Positions 32,820 through 41,845 of a DNA stretch of 64,000 nucleotides are shown piece after piece. The notes beneath the pieces were generated by a model that did not search any database, was not told where the DNA came from, and was given only the letters and a program-made list of their open reading frames with translations. The stretch is from positions 43,658 through 107,657 of the forward strand of contig JAFZRN010000038.1 of assembly GCA_017619835.1 (NCBI GenBank), written 5' to 3'. The DNA comes from Eubacterium sp. GTDB lineage: Bacteria > Bacillota > Clostridia > Lachnospirales > Lachnospiraceae. Position 1 is the first letter of the stretch; every line of letters starts with the position of its first letter. Position numbers and translations under genes: made by a program.

Positions 32820-32872
32820 AATGTGAAAGAATTGTGTCCGGGGTCAGACCCCGGACACATTTCTTTCACATT
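32820..32872. repeat. Palindrome A7 (symmetrical, 26-bp arms)
   Basis: The core GGGGTCAGACCCC is at 32840-32852. Both arms are the AATGTGAAAGAA-TGTGTCC module with one mismatch. A run of seven T residues at 32871-32877 overlaps its end, so it can also terminate transcription. Confidence 0.92.
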
Positions 32873-32963
32873 TTTTTGTGCGTGATACATTGCTGATACA
32901 TTGGCATATTATATTACAAGCAAGATATGCATTTTTATTCGATTCCACGAAAGGGAAAATATA

Positions 32964-34553
32964 ATGAAAAAGTATAGTAAAACCTCCAAAATTCTCATAT
33001 GCGCCGTGCTCTCGGTTTCCATGCTTCTCTCCCTTACCTCCTGCGGTAAAAAATCCGCACAGGAAATCGATGAGTACGGCGGTGAAGATGCCTCGACTTT
33101 AATATCCGAGGAAGCCACTGAAGATCAGAGTCTTGTCGAAGAACTTGTTGAGCCTTCCGAGGAAGCAGGTGTACAGATCAGTCCTAACGGTGAGATCAGC
33201 TGGAGCGAAGCTCTCACTGTAAAGGGAAATGTCATCGATGTGAACGCATTTGTCGAGGTTCCTGAGCTTAATAGTCTGAATGTTTATAAATCAAATATAA
33301 ATCTTGATGATACTAACGGCGAGGAGGAATTTGTAAACAAGATTTTCGACAGCGATGCCGAGAAGCTCGAGTCGATCAGCTACACAAATGAGACCGACTA
33401 CATCATGCAGCTTTATAAGTATGACAGGATTCAGGATATGCAGTCCGAGTATGGCTTCGATTATGATATGATCGACAAATCATTTGACCAGAAATACGAA
33501 TGGATCAATACTCAGAGCATGTCAATCCATATGTATCAGGGCAAGTTCCAGGGCATCGATTATGTGCTGTTGCTTGGATACGATCACATGAATAATGAAA
33601 AGTATATCAATTTCATGCCTAAAAATATAAATGATTACTTCCCGGAGCACCGTTTCCAGACCATGATGGCCAAACGTTCGGTTCTTGCGGACGGAACCAA
33701 GGATGATTTTGATAACAAATGTCTTCTTTCCGAAGAAGAAGTCACGTCAAGAGCACAGGAATTCCTAGAAGGCCGTGTCGGACTTAACGGAATTGATTCC
33801 AAGGTTGGACTCGATGCCACGGATTATGCTCAGGAAATGTCGGATATGAACCTTGGTATGGAAGACGAAAACCAGGAATTCTGTCTGTCATCGCTTGTTT
33901 TTTCGGAATCTGACCTGTTAAGCACTTATGCAACTATAACTGAATATCAAAGCTACAGGCATAATATGATGCTCGCCGAGCAGGAAGACAAGGTTAAGGA
34001 ATACATGGATGAGCATAAGATGGATGACAGGATGATGGCCACCTTTGATGCTGCTCTTGAAGCTGATCCGGCTCCTGAGGATAAGCTTTATGAAGACGGT
34101 TATGCCGTATACCTTGATGATATATATAATATAAACGCCGGGCATCCCACCAAAGGAAGTGTCACAAATGGCGTGTCCTGGGGATTTTCCTCGGCCATTG
34201 GTAATAAAGGTGCTGTAATGTTGACGCAGGAAGGCATTTTCGGTATAGATTTAAAACTTAAATATGAGACCGTTGATGTTACTGAGGATGTCGAGCTGCT
34301 CGAGTTTGATAAGATCAGAGAATCTGTGATAAATACCCTCAATAAAGAAGTGAATTTTGAAGAGCTTGGAACCGAAAATCTAACACTTCCCGGAATGTCG
34401 CTTTGCTATTCCGAGGTCGGCGAAGGTTCCGAGGTCACACTCATCCCTACCTGGAAATTCGTTGTCTTCTCAGACAAAGCAACTGCCCTGATCAAGATCA
34501 ACGCCATCGACGGCTCGCTCCACTCCTGCGATATCTTTAGCAACCTCGATTAA
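32964..34553 (+). CDS. Secreted lipoprotein of unknown function, paralogue 1
   Basis: The protein of about 529 residues starts at MKKYSKTSK (32964), with an AAGGGAAAA ribosome site. The signal peptide has lipobox LTSC, so it is anchored on the outer face of the membrane. An acidic linker (about residues 25-60) precedes a large domain with VEVPELNSLNVY and YTNETDYIMQLYK. The late motifs NLTLPGMSLCYSE and VPTWKFVVFSD-like PTWKFVVFSD recall substrate-binding or YcdB-like repeat folds, but I cannot name a family. It is nearly half identical to the next gene and probably arose by tandem duplication. Palindromes A7 and A8 flank it. Confidence 0.85.
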   Translation: MKKYSKTSKILICAVLSVSMLLSLTSCGKKSAQEIDEYGGEDASTLISEEATEDQSLVEELVEPSEEAGVQISPNGEISWSEALTVKGNVIDVNAFVEVPELNSLNVYKSNINLDDTNGEEEFVNKIFDSDAEKLESISYTNETDYIMQLYKYDRIQDMQSEYGFDYDMIDKSFDQKYEWINTQSMSIHMYQGKFQGIDYVLLLGYDHMNNEKYINFMPKNINDYFPEHRFQTMMAKRSVLADGTKDDFDNKCLLSEEEVTSRAQEFLEGRVGLNGIDSKVGLDATDYAQEMSDMNLGMEDENQEFCLSSLVFSESDLLSTYATITEYQSYRHNMMLAEQEDKVKEYMDEHKMDDRMMATFDAALEADPAPEDKLYEDGYAVYLDDIYNINAGHPTKGSVTNGVSWGFSSAIGNKGAVMLTQEGIFGIDLKLKYETVDVTEDVELLEFDKIRESVINTLNKEVNFEELGTENLTLPGMSLCYSEVGEGSEVTLIPTWKFVVFSDKATALIKINAIDGSLHSCDIFSNLD

Positions 34554-34600
34554 ATGTGAACATTCTGTGTCCGGGGTCTGACCCCGGACACAATTTTTAC
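34553..34600. repeat. Palindrome A8
   Basis: The core GGGGTCTGACCCC is at 34573-34585, with left arm AATGTGAACATTCTGTGTCC and right arm GGACACAATTTTTAC. It overlaps the last base of the paralogue 1 stop codon. Confidence 0.9.
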
Positions 34601-34619
34601 AAACTTTGGGAGGTACTAC

Positions 34620-36266
34620 ATGAATAAATATACGAGAAATCTTAATCGCAAAATATCTGCTATTCTTATACTTGCACTACTGCTATCGATCACTTCATGC
34701 GGCAAAGCTGCGAGCAATGATATATCCGAATATGGCGGCGAAAATGTAGACATATCATCTATCCCCGAGCCTGATAACTCAAGTCTTTCCGAGGACCTTG
34801 AGATTGCTGATGAATTGTCAAATGAGTCTACAGATGAATCGTCAGATACTTCGAATTTATCAGGCAAGAAGCTTACCTGGAATGAGGTCTACGATACCGG
34901 TGACGCAATAATCAATATCGATTCATTTGTCGAGGTGCCTGATCTTAACAGCCTTAATGTTTATACGGTTGAATCGACATCTTACACTGATGATCAGGAG
35001 GCCACGCTGGTATCGAACCTTTTTGATAGTGATGTTGAGAAGATTGAAAAGCTAGCTTATACAAATGAGACGGATTACATCATGCAGCTTTACAAGCTTG
35101 ATTTTCTCATGGCAATTTACAGCAGAGGCGAACATGAAATCCAGGATTTTGTCCTGATCGATAAGGATTATGATAAAACTTACACCTGGGTCGATAACGA
35201 AAGCTACTCGATCCATATGTATAAAGGCAAGTTCCAGGGCATCGATTACGCGCTTATCCTTTCTTTTGACTATATTTGCGAAGAGCAATACATTTACTTT
35301 ATGCCAGTAAACATCAACGATTACTATCCGGAGCATAGATTTAAAACCCTTCTGGCAAAGCGCGAAATTGATGTTCTGGGCAATTCCACAGGAGTTTCTG
35401 AGAACAAATGTGCCATTTCCGAGGATGAGATCAAGGATAAGGCCAGCGAATTCCTGCAGTATCGGCTCGGGTTAAATGAGAACGACTGCAAGGTCGGCTA
35501 TCATCATCAGGAATATCTTACCTATCTCGCGGATATGAATCTCGGTTTTGCTATGGAGTATACAGATGAAGAAAGTATAACTTCGATAACATTTTCGGAA
35601 GAAGACTATCTGACTACGTTTGCGACTGTCGCAAATGAGCAGATCATCAGAAACAACATCCTGCTTGCTGAACAGGAGGACGTTGCGAAGGAATACATGG
35701 ACGATTCGCATGACGAAACTAATAACAGGATTTCGGCCTCAATGAACGCGGCAGTCAACATGCGAAGTGAAAACCGCGAGCTTGATCCGGACCTCTATTA
35801 CGAAGACGGTTACGCGGTTTATCTAGAGGACATATTCAATATCTATGAGTCGGATTCTCCGACGATAGAGACTACAAACGGCTCAAGCTGGGGCTTCTCG
35901 TCCGAGATTGGTAATAAAGGCTGCGTATATATCACTGAAAATGGCATCTTTGGCGCGGACCTGCTTCTGGTCTTCAGGACCATAGACGAGGTTGAAGATG
36001 TCGAGCTTCTTAAGTTCGATAACATTAAACAATCAGTTAAAAATGTGCTCAAAAACGAGGTAAATTACGATGAAATGGGTAAAGGCAATCTCACTCTGCC
36101 GGGAATGAATCTTTGTTACTCACTTGAAACAGACGAAAAGACCGGTCAGATGTCCCTCGTTCCCACCTGGAAATTCCTTGTTTTCTCAGACACAGGAACA
36201 GCCTTCATCAAAATCAATGCCATCACCGGCGAACTCCAAAACTGCACCTCCTGGAAAAATCAATAA
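34620..36266 (+). CDS. Secreted lipoprotein of unknown function, paralogue 2
   Basis: The 548-residue protein has a signal peptide with lipobox ITSC and an acidic Ser/Asp/Glu linker. Its domain matches paralogue 1 throughout: VEVPDLNSLNVY, YTNETDYIMQLYK, MYKGKFQGIDYAL, WGFSSEIGNKG, NLTLPGMNLCYS and VPTWKFLVFSD. A good GGAGG site precedes the ATG at 34620. The pair is co-directional with only palindrome A8 between them, so expression may be linked or separated by that hairpin. The DGxAVYLxDIFNI region is conserved in both and may mark the core of the fold. Confidence 0.85.
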   Translation: MNKYTRNLNRKISAILILALLLSITSCGKAASNDISEYGGENVDISSIPEPDNSSLSEDLEIADELSNESTDESSDTSNLSGKKLTWNEVYDTGDAIINIDSFVEVPDLNSLNVYTVESTSYTDDQEATLVSNLFDSDVEKIEKLAYTNETDYIMQLYKLDFLMAIYSRGEHEIQDFVLIDKDYDKTYTWVDNESYSIHMYKGKFQGIDYALILSFDYICEEQYIYFMPVNINDYYPEHRFKTLLAKREIDVLGNSTGVSENKCAISEDEIKDKASEFLQYRLGLNENDCKVGYHHQEYLTYLADMNLGFAMEYTDEESITSITFSEEDYLTTFATVANEQIIRNNILLAEQEDVAKEYMDDSHDETNNRISASMNAAVNMRSENRELDPDLYYEDGYAVYLEDIFNIYESDSPTIETTNGSSWGFSSEIGNKGCVYITENGIFGADLLLVFRTIDEVEDVELLKFDNIKQSVKNVLKNEVNYDEMGKGNLTLPGMNLCYSLETDEKTGQMSLVPTWKFLVFSDTGTAFIKINAITGELQNCTSWKNQ

Positions 36267-36318
36267 ATGTGAAAAAAATGTGTCCGGGGTCTGACCCCGG
36301 ACACAATTCTTTCACATT
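36266..36318. repeat. Palindrome A9 (symmetrical)
   Basis: The core GGGGTCTGACCCC is at 36286-36298, with AATGTGAAAAAAATGTGTCC on the left and GGACACAATTCTTTCACATT on the right. It starts at the last base of the paralogue 2 stop codon and separates two convergent genes. Confidence 0.92.
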
Positions 36319-36324
36319 CTTACA

Positions 36325-37413
36325 CTATATAACGTTACAACCATATATCTCACTGGTATTTCCAGCTTTATCATATACATAAAATTTAAGGTAACATGGT
36401 GAATTAAACTTAAGAGTTACTTTATAATATCCTTTGTATTTACCCTTCTTCACCTTCTTTATGTACTTCTTGGCGACTTTCTTTTCTTTTCCGTAATCCT
36501 TAAAATATGTCACCTTCGAAATGCCGCTGGTCTTATCTTTTACATAGAAAGTAATCTTCTTTCCACTATAATAAGTCTGATAGTTTTTAATCTTCTTTAT
36601 CACAGGTGGAACAGAGTCATATTTAAAGGTAAATGAAGACTTATTTCCGCTAAGATCCGTAGCAACAATCTTGTTCTTGCCCTGCTTATACTGAGACATA
36701 TCCTTCAGCATCCAATGTCTGACTTGCTTTCCTTCAAGATTATAAGTATAACTTTTCATATCAATTCCGTTACAGGTAACGGACTTCAGAGCAAGATTAT
36801 CTGAGATACGTATTTTCTTCAGGCCCAGATTATTGATATATTTACTCTTCTTGATCCCGCCGATCACAGGAGCCGTGGTGTCCGTATCGATCTCATTTTT
36901 CCCGCTTGCAGTATAGATATAAAGGTATCCTTCCGCTGTCTTCCCTTTATAATCATAATAAACAGAGCGCTTGTCCTCGGAAACTTCGCCATTTGTCTCG
37001 ATCACGTCCTCGTTAAGCATATATGTCATGTTTATCTTCATCGCATTATAAAGATCCGGAACGCTCGAGCTTTCCGAATTAGAATTAGTCTGCTCGTCGA
37101 TCTTATCGCACGGAACATAAACAAGATTCGGCTTCATGATGCCTGTCTCCAGACCGGCATTCAGCTCATCGTAAGATTTATCCTCAATCTCCGACTTCAT
37201 ATAATAAGTCTTCCCGTCCTCGAGAGTGACCTTCTCATATTTGCTCGTATCACTACTAAGCTGCTTCACTTCGTCTTCAGTATAATAAGCAAATTGCATA
37301 ATCTTCGCGGCCCCCGTCGACGACAGATCATAGGTATAATCATACCTGCAGCCGCACATGGAAATGATTAGGCCAGCCCCAAGCCCCAGAGCCAGTACTT
37401 TTTTTGCTTTCAT
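36325..37413 (-). CDS. Secreted lipoprotein with Ig-like domains
   Basis: With the start at MKAKKVLALG (37413) the protein has about 362 residues. The signal peptide ends ISMCGC, giving lipidation at a cysteine. The N-terminal part (YDYTYDLSSTGAAKI and on) is unassigned. The second half contains bacterial Ig-like segments (TTAPVIGGIKKSKYI, NKIVATDLSGNKSSFTFKYDSVPPVI, FYVKDKTSGISKV, FYVYDKAGNTSEIYG). An adhesion or wall-binding role is plausible. The frame extends upstream through palindrome A10 (MSGVRPRTQ), which I reject as coding. It is convergent with the paralogous lipoproteins. Confidence 0.82.
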   Translation of the reverse strand: MKAKKVLALGLGAGLIISMCGCRYDYTYDLSSTGAAKIMQFAYYTEDEVKQLSSDTSKYEKVTLEDGKTYYMKSEIEDKSYDELNAGLETGIMKPNLVYVPCDKIDEQTNSNSESSSVPDLYNAMKINMTYMLNEDVIETNGEVSEDKRSVYYDYKGKTAEGYLYIYTASGKNEIDTDTTAPVIGGIKKSKYINNLGLKKIRISDNLALKSVTCNGIDMKSYTYNLEGKQVRHWMLKDMSQYKQGKNKIVATDLSGNKSSFTFKYDSVPPVIKKIKNYQTYYSGKKITFYVKDKTSGISKVTYFKDYGKEKKVAKKYIKKVKKGKYKGYYKVTLKFNSPCYLKFYVYDKAGNTSEIYGCNVI

Positions 37414-37428
37414 CCTCAATCTCCTCAA

Positions 37429-37473
37429 AATGTGAACATTCTGTGTCCGGGGTCTGACCCCGGACACATTTTA
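37429..37473. repeat. Palindrome A10
   Basis: The core GGGGTCTGACCCC is at 37449-37461. The left 40 bases are identical to A8. The right arm reaches the alanine dehydrogenase stop codon. This is the last member of the family in the window. Confidence 0.9.
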
Positions 37474-38574
37474 CATTACACTCTTCAGTTCTGTGTATTC
37501 GTAACCAAGTGCATCGGCAACGTTCTTGTTGGTAAGTTTGCCAAGATAACAGTTAACACCGGTTTCAATAGCATAATTCTCACAAGCCTTCTCGAGACCC
37601 TGATTAGCGATCATGAGGCCGTACTTAAGTGTGGCATTTGTAAGCGCGATGGTGCTTGTACGAGGAACCGCACCCGGCATATTACCAACACAATAATGAA
37701 CAACGCCATCCTCGATATAAACAGGATCATCATGCGTGGTAACGCGGCTGCTCTCACCACATCCGCCCTGGTCGATAGCAACATCAACGAATACAGCACC
37801 GTCCTTCATCTCAGGAAGATATCTCTTCTTAAAGAGCTTCGGTGTAGAACCGCCCGGAATAAGAACCGAACCGATAACAAGATCAGCCTCCTTAACAGCC
37901 TTCTCGATATTGCTGTCAGTAGAAACAAGCGTCTGAATATGAGCGCCGAACATGTTGTCAAGTTCCTCTAGTCGCTTAAGATTAATGTCGAGAATGGTGA
38001 CATTTGCCCCCATACCAACTGCGATCTTGCAGGCGTTCATACCAACAGTACCGCCACCGAGGATAACAACATTTGCCTTCGGAGTACCCGGAACACCGGC
38101 AAGTAATATACCTTCGCCCCCGAACTTCTTCTCAAGGTATTTTGCTCCTTCCTGAATAGAAAGCCTTCCGGCAATCTGTGACATCGGAGCAAGACAAGGA
38201 AGTCCGTTATCTACGATGGTCTCATATGCAACAGCCTTAACCTTACCGGCAAGAAGTGCATCTGTCTGAGCCTTGTCAGCAGCAAGATGAAGATATGTAT
38301 AAAGGATGAGTCCTTCATGGAAAAGCTCATACTCACTCTCAAGCGGCTCCTTAACCTTAACCATCATATCAACAAGATTCCAAACCTCTGCAGCATTATC
38401 TATAAGGCTCGCACCCGCATCAACATATTCATTATCAGAAAAGCCCGAACCAACTCCGGCACCCTTCTCCATATAAACATGATGACCTGCTGCTACGTAA
38501 GCCTTAACATTATCGGGTGTAAGACCCACTCTGAATTCATTGTTCTTGATTTCCTTAACGCAACCAATTTTCAT
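37471..38574 (-). CDS. ald: Alanine dehydrogenase
   Basis: Ald interconverts L-alanine and pyruvate plus ammonia with NAD(H). The 367-residue protein has the N-terminal signature IGCVKEIKNNEFRVGLTPDNV, the catalytic lysine and histidine regions (MMVKVKEPLESEY, TYLHLAAD) and the Rossmann motif VVILGGGTVGMNACKIA. A late SRVTTHDDPVY is also conserved in the family. Length agrees with the family. It is monocistronic, and its TAA stop abuts palindrome A10. An AGGAGTTA ribosome site precedes the ATG at 38574. Confidence 0.97.
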   Translation of the reverse strand: MKIGCVKEIKNNEFRVGLTPDNVKAYVAAGHHVYMEKGAGVGSGFSDNEYVDAGASLIDNAAEVWNLVDMMVKVKEPLESEYELFHEGLILYTYLHLAADKAQTDALLAGKVKAVAYETIVDNGLPCLAPMSQIAGRLSIQEGAKYLEKKFGGEGILLAGVPGTPKANVVILGGGTVGMNACKIAVGMGANVTILDINLKRLEELDNMFGAHIQTLVSTDSNIEKAVKEADLVIGSVLIPGGSTPKLFKKRYLPEMKDGAVFVDVAIDQGGCGESSRVTTHDDPVYIEDGVVHYCVGNMPGAVPRTSTIALTNATLKYGLMIANQGLEKACENYAIETGVNCYLGKLTNKNVADALGYEYTELKSVM

Positions 38575-38679
38575 AAAATGTAACTCCTCCTGAATATTTT
38601 TTTATGCATAAACGCACTTTAATCATTATATCTTACAAACATTTATAGCGCAACAACACTAATGCCCAAAGTAAAATAT

Positions 38680-40029
38680 CTACAAGCCAAACCGGAATAT
38701 CGTGATGCCGTCGCGGATATCAACACCTCGCGCATAATAATTGATATGAACGTCGATCTTACCCTTCTCGTTCACGACGAAGTCCATGCCCTCGACCTCC
38801 ACATTCTGCTTCTTAAATGAGCGCTTCCCGATCTTGATCGTATCCGGCAGCCTGATCACGCGGCTCACATTCTCGGAAAACTTCTTGTCCTGCTCGACCG
38901 ACTTTCCGGGCTTATAAACCTTATATTTCACCGCATTTATCTCGGCGCCGTTATTAAAATATCCGCCGCAGATATAGATCGTATTATTATGAACCCTGAA
39001 GCTCTGGAAAACCGACCTCGGCACCACGTTGCACCTCACATTCGCAAGCTGCATCTTCGCCGCCTTGGCGATATCGTACTTGCCGCTATTTTTCACCTTA
39101 TCCAGCGCCTTATCCAGCTTCTTCAGGTCATACGCAACATAATTGATCTCGGTGGAAGTCTCAATCCTGAAAATGATTTGGTTATTCGACTGATCCGCAG
39201 CCACATTCATCCTCTTAACGTCCTGCTTCTCGGCATAGAAGGCAGCCTTGCCTTTGATGACATTTGCCTTCTTGAAGTTCTTGATGCGGACCTTCTTCTT
39301 GATGACCATCTTGTTATTCTTTATTTCAATGGTCAGTCTGTCGATGCACGTTCCGAAACCATTTGAACCGGCCGCCGAAGCAACCCAGACATTATATATA
39401 TCCTTAGATTTCTTCGGAGCAGTCTCCTCAGTAGATTCTTCCGTAGCAGCCTCGGTTGCAGCCTCCGTCGTCTCCTCAGAGCCCGCCTCAGTAGTAGCTT
39501 CCTCAGTCGTAACCTCAGCCTCATCGCAAACTACCTCAGCCTCATCACCAGCTACCTCAGCCTCAACAACTCCTCCGGCCTCAGCACTCGCCTTCTCACT
39601 CTTCTCCGCAACCTCGGTTATCGCGATCGCATCCCCGTGCCCGTACTTCCCAAGCACCTTGGCATCGATACAGGTCGATTTACACTTATCCCCGAAGCCC
39701 TTCTTGATCGTAGACACCGTCAGCAGCGTGTGCACCTGCGACCCCGTATTGCACTCCCCGACCGTAAAGATATACTTCTGATCAGGCGTATACGAGAAGT
39801 TCTGGATCGTATGCGTCGTAACTTTCTTCCCCTTATACTTCTTAATGATACTGTGGATCGAGCCTGACGGCATACTCTTAAGAGTAAGCGCCCGCTTGCT
39901 GCACAAAGTCTTCAATGAAACCGACTTCGTCGACTTCGCCTCGACATCCCCGTTAGCCACTGAAGACATCATAACCAGAACCAAAGCCAATACAAAACAT
40001 AAAACCTTAAAAAGCTTATTTTGCCTCAT
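38680..40029 (-). CDS. Secreted protein with acidic Glu/Ala/Thr repeat linker
   Basis: I do not recognise a family. The 449-residue protein has a clean signal peptide (LCFVLALVLVMMSSVANG) and an N-terminal domain with the segment SYTPDQKYIFTVGECNTGSQ. A low-complexity region of about 75 residues rich in Glu, Ala and Thr (EAEV and EEATTEA-type repeats) follows. The C-terminal domain has propeller-like segments (NVWVASAAGSNGFGTCIDRLTI, VHNNTIYICGGYFNNG). The linker has strongly biased codons and may vary between strains. It is likely exported without lipid or LPXTG anchor. The next genes on this strand encode two related membrane proteins. Confidence 0.78.
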   Translation of the reverse strand: MRQNKLFKVLCFVLALVLVMMSSVANGDVEAKSTKSVSLKTLCSKRALTLKSMPSGSIHSIIKKYKGKKVTTHTIQNFSYTPDQKYIFTVGECNTGSQVHTLLTVSTIKKGFGDKCKSTCIDAKVLGKYGHGDAIAITEVAEKSEKASAEAGGVVEAEVAGDEAEVVCDEAEVTTEEATTEAGSEETTEAATEAATEESTEETAPKKSKDIYNVWVASAAGSNGFGTCIDRLTIEIKNNKMVIKKKVRIKNFKKANVIKGKAAFYAEKQDVKRMNVAADQSNNQIIFRIETSTEINYVAYDLKKLDKALDKVKNSGKYDIAKAAKMQLANVRCNVVPRSVFQSFRVHNNTIYICGGYFNNGAEINAVKYKVYKPGKSVEQDKKFSENVSRVIRLPDTIKIGKRSFKKQNVEVEGMDFVVNEKGKIDVHINYYARGVDIRDGITIFRFGL

Positions 40030-40042
40030 TTACAACTCTCCT

Positions 40043-40822
40043 TTATATTTTATAGTAAAGAATCGTCTTATAATTATAGAAATACCCCAGCTCCAGGATC
40101 TGATTCGTCCTCGTATCATACGAAATGATCATGCAGTCGCCGACTCCGGTATTATAAAGATAACAATAATTCTTAAAGCCCTCGCTATAGTCGACAGTCT
40201 CCTTATAAACCTTGTCATAGGAATACTTAACCTTGCTGAAATCCTCGTCGCATTTGTCGCCAACCTTCAGACCGAACAGCTTATACCTCGGCGAATCGAA
40301 GAAAACCCCCTGCTGCTTGCCACCAATGTAAATGATTCCGAACCCGTCAGCGGTTTTAGCAGTTACTTTCTCCTCCGAAAAAACTCGGACAAGTCTGGCA
40401 AAGTAATCATTTTCAACAAATGTAACATCAAGTGCCTTGGAAAACTGACCCTCATCGTACTTAACCATCTTGGTTACGTTAGTCGGCATCGACTTCAGCG
40501 ACCTGACAAACAATGAAATCGAAGAAATAGACGAGACTATAAATAAGATAATAATGAGTACGATCAGCCTCTTAGACATTTTCTTTGTCTTACTGATAAT
40601 AGACAACTTGCTATTCTCGTAATCATATTTATAGAAATCCTTTGAAACGCCCCCGCCATTCCACTCAGGTTCCTTCTGCTTTGACTCACGACGTCTCCTG
40701 ATGGCCGCCTGCTCCTCATCGATCGGATTATAAACCGGATGATCACCCTTAACCTCCGGCGCCTCCATATTCTCAACTTCCGAATCAGCCTTTAAAAAAT
40801 CTGTAAAACTATATTTATCCAT
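40043..40822 (-). CDS. Single-pass membrane protein, paralogue of the upstream gene
   Basis: The 259-residue protein has a charged cytoplasmic head of about 85 residues, one transmembrane helix (LIVLIIILFIVSSISSISLFV) and an extracytoplasmic domain of about 140 residues. The segment IIYIGGKQQGVFFDSPRYKLFGLKVGD corresponds to VVYVADKQVGVNTDSRNYRFFEVGI in the gene just upstream, which shows the same layout; the two are paralogues of unknown role. There is no catalytic motif. The gene lies 13 bases from the secreted protein gene downstream of it. Confidence 0.75.
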   Translation of the reverse strand: MDKYSFTDFLKADSEVENMEAPEVKGDHPVYNPIDEEQAAIRRRRESKQKEPEWNGGGVSKDFYKYDYENSKLSIISKTKKMSKRLIVLIIILFIVSSISSISLFVRSLKSMPTNVTKMVKYDEGQFSKALDVTFVENDYFARLVRVFSEEKVTAKTADGFGIIYIGGKQQGVFFDSPRYKLFGLKVGDKCDEDFSKVKYSYDKVYKETVDYSEGFKNYCYLYNTGVGDCMIISYDTRTNQILELGYFYNYKTILYYKI

Positions 40823-40869
40823 ATAATACTTCTAACCCCTTTTATATCTCATTAATCACAATCACAAAA

Positions 40870-41625
40870 TCACTGAAGAGTCTCTGTCATTCTCTTGTAG
40901 TCAGTAAAGTAAGTCATATTAACGACCCTCGCCGTATTCTTATTCACCGTCAGAACAAAAACGTCATTATTCTTCTCATTGAAATAAAAATATGAATCCG
41001 AGTTACCTTCAAGTATATCATTTGCAACCACGATACAGTCATCGTATTTGTAGCTCATACTGCCCTGTGCCTGCTTCCACGGCTCGTTAATGCCCACTTC
41101 GAAGAAACGATAATTCCGGCTGTCAGTGTTCACGCCGACCTGCTTATCAGCCACATATACAACGTTTAAGTCCTTGCCGGACCTGACCGTAACTTTACCA
41201 TAGGAATATGACGGAATCGCACGAACCTTTGCCTCATTATCCTCGAATTTAATCTTCATGTCACTCGCAATCTCGTCCTCCGTTTTCGTCAGCTCCTCCG
41301 TGATGTCCTTACCACCCGAGCCCGTCATATAAAACACACCTTTATAAATCAATATACAAACAATAAGTAAAATGACTCCGCCAACGATCTTATATATAAG
41401 GGACCTTCGCTCTGACCCGGACATAACTCCCGACCCTTCATCATTCATAAGCGGCGGTGCCGTATAAGCAGGAAGATCATTTATCTTATCGATATCGACC
41501 TTACCATCACCGAGTCCGCCACGGAACTTACTCTCCGGATCATTCGGATCGAACCCAGCCCCGACAGGTTTATTCTCAGCCGCCTCAGTCACATTGTTCT
41601 CGTCATTTTTCAATTGAATCGCCAT
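40870..41625 (-). CDS. Single-pass membrane protein, paralogue of the downstream gene
   Basis: With the start at 41625 (MAIQLKND; a GAGG site lies ten bases before it) the protein has 251 residues. It has an Asp/Asn/Gly-rich cytoplasmic head, one membrane helix (VGGVILLIVCILIYKGVFYM) and an extracytoplasmic domain with the conserved VGVNTDSRNYRFFEVG segment shared with the next gene. Function is unknown. The three genes from 41625 to 38680 are co-directional and closely spaced, and probably form an operon of envelope proteins. Confidence 0.75.
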   Translation of the reverse strand: MAIQLKNDENNVTEAAENKPVGAGFDPNDPESKFRGGLGDGKVDIDKINDLPAYTAPPLMNDEGSGVMSGSERRSLIYKIVGGVILLIVCILIYKGVFYMTGSGGKDITEELTKTEDEIASDMKIKFEDNEAKVRAIPSYSYGKVTVRSGKDLNVVYVADKQVGVNTDSRNYRFFEVGINEPWKQAQGSMSYKYDDCIVVANDILEGNSDSYFYFNEKNNDVFVLTVNKNTARVVNMTYFTDYKRMTETLQ

Positions 41626-41845
41626 GTTTATCATACCTCATTTAAATATATCTTAGATTCTAACGAACCATCCCCCTCTGATATTTTAACAGAAAAAGAC
41701 TTCTCTTGCGAGTAGTCTTTTTAATAACCGCCAGCTCAAGCTCTCCCATCCCAATTTATTCCTGATTACCGCCAGGATCATAACAACCTCCCCTTCCGAA
41801 ATTAAAAATTTTCAAAATTATACCCGAATTATAAACCAACCAAAA

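Noticed and set aside
2811-37473. The evenly repeated palindromes as a CRISPR array
   Set aside because: Copies are kilobases apart, separated by genes, and no spacers or cas genes exist.
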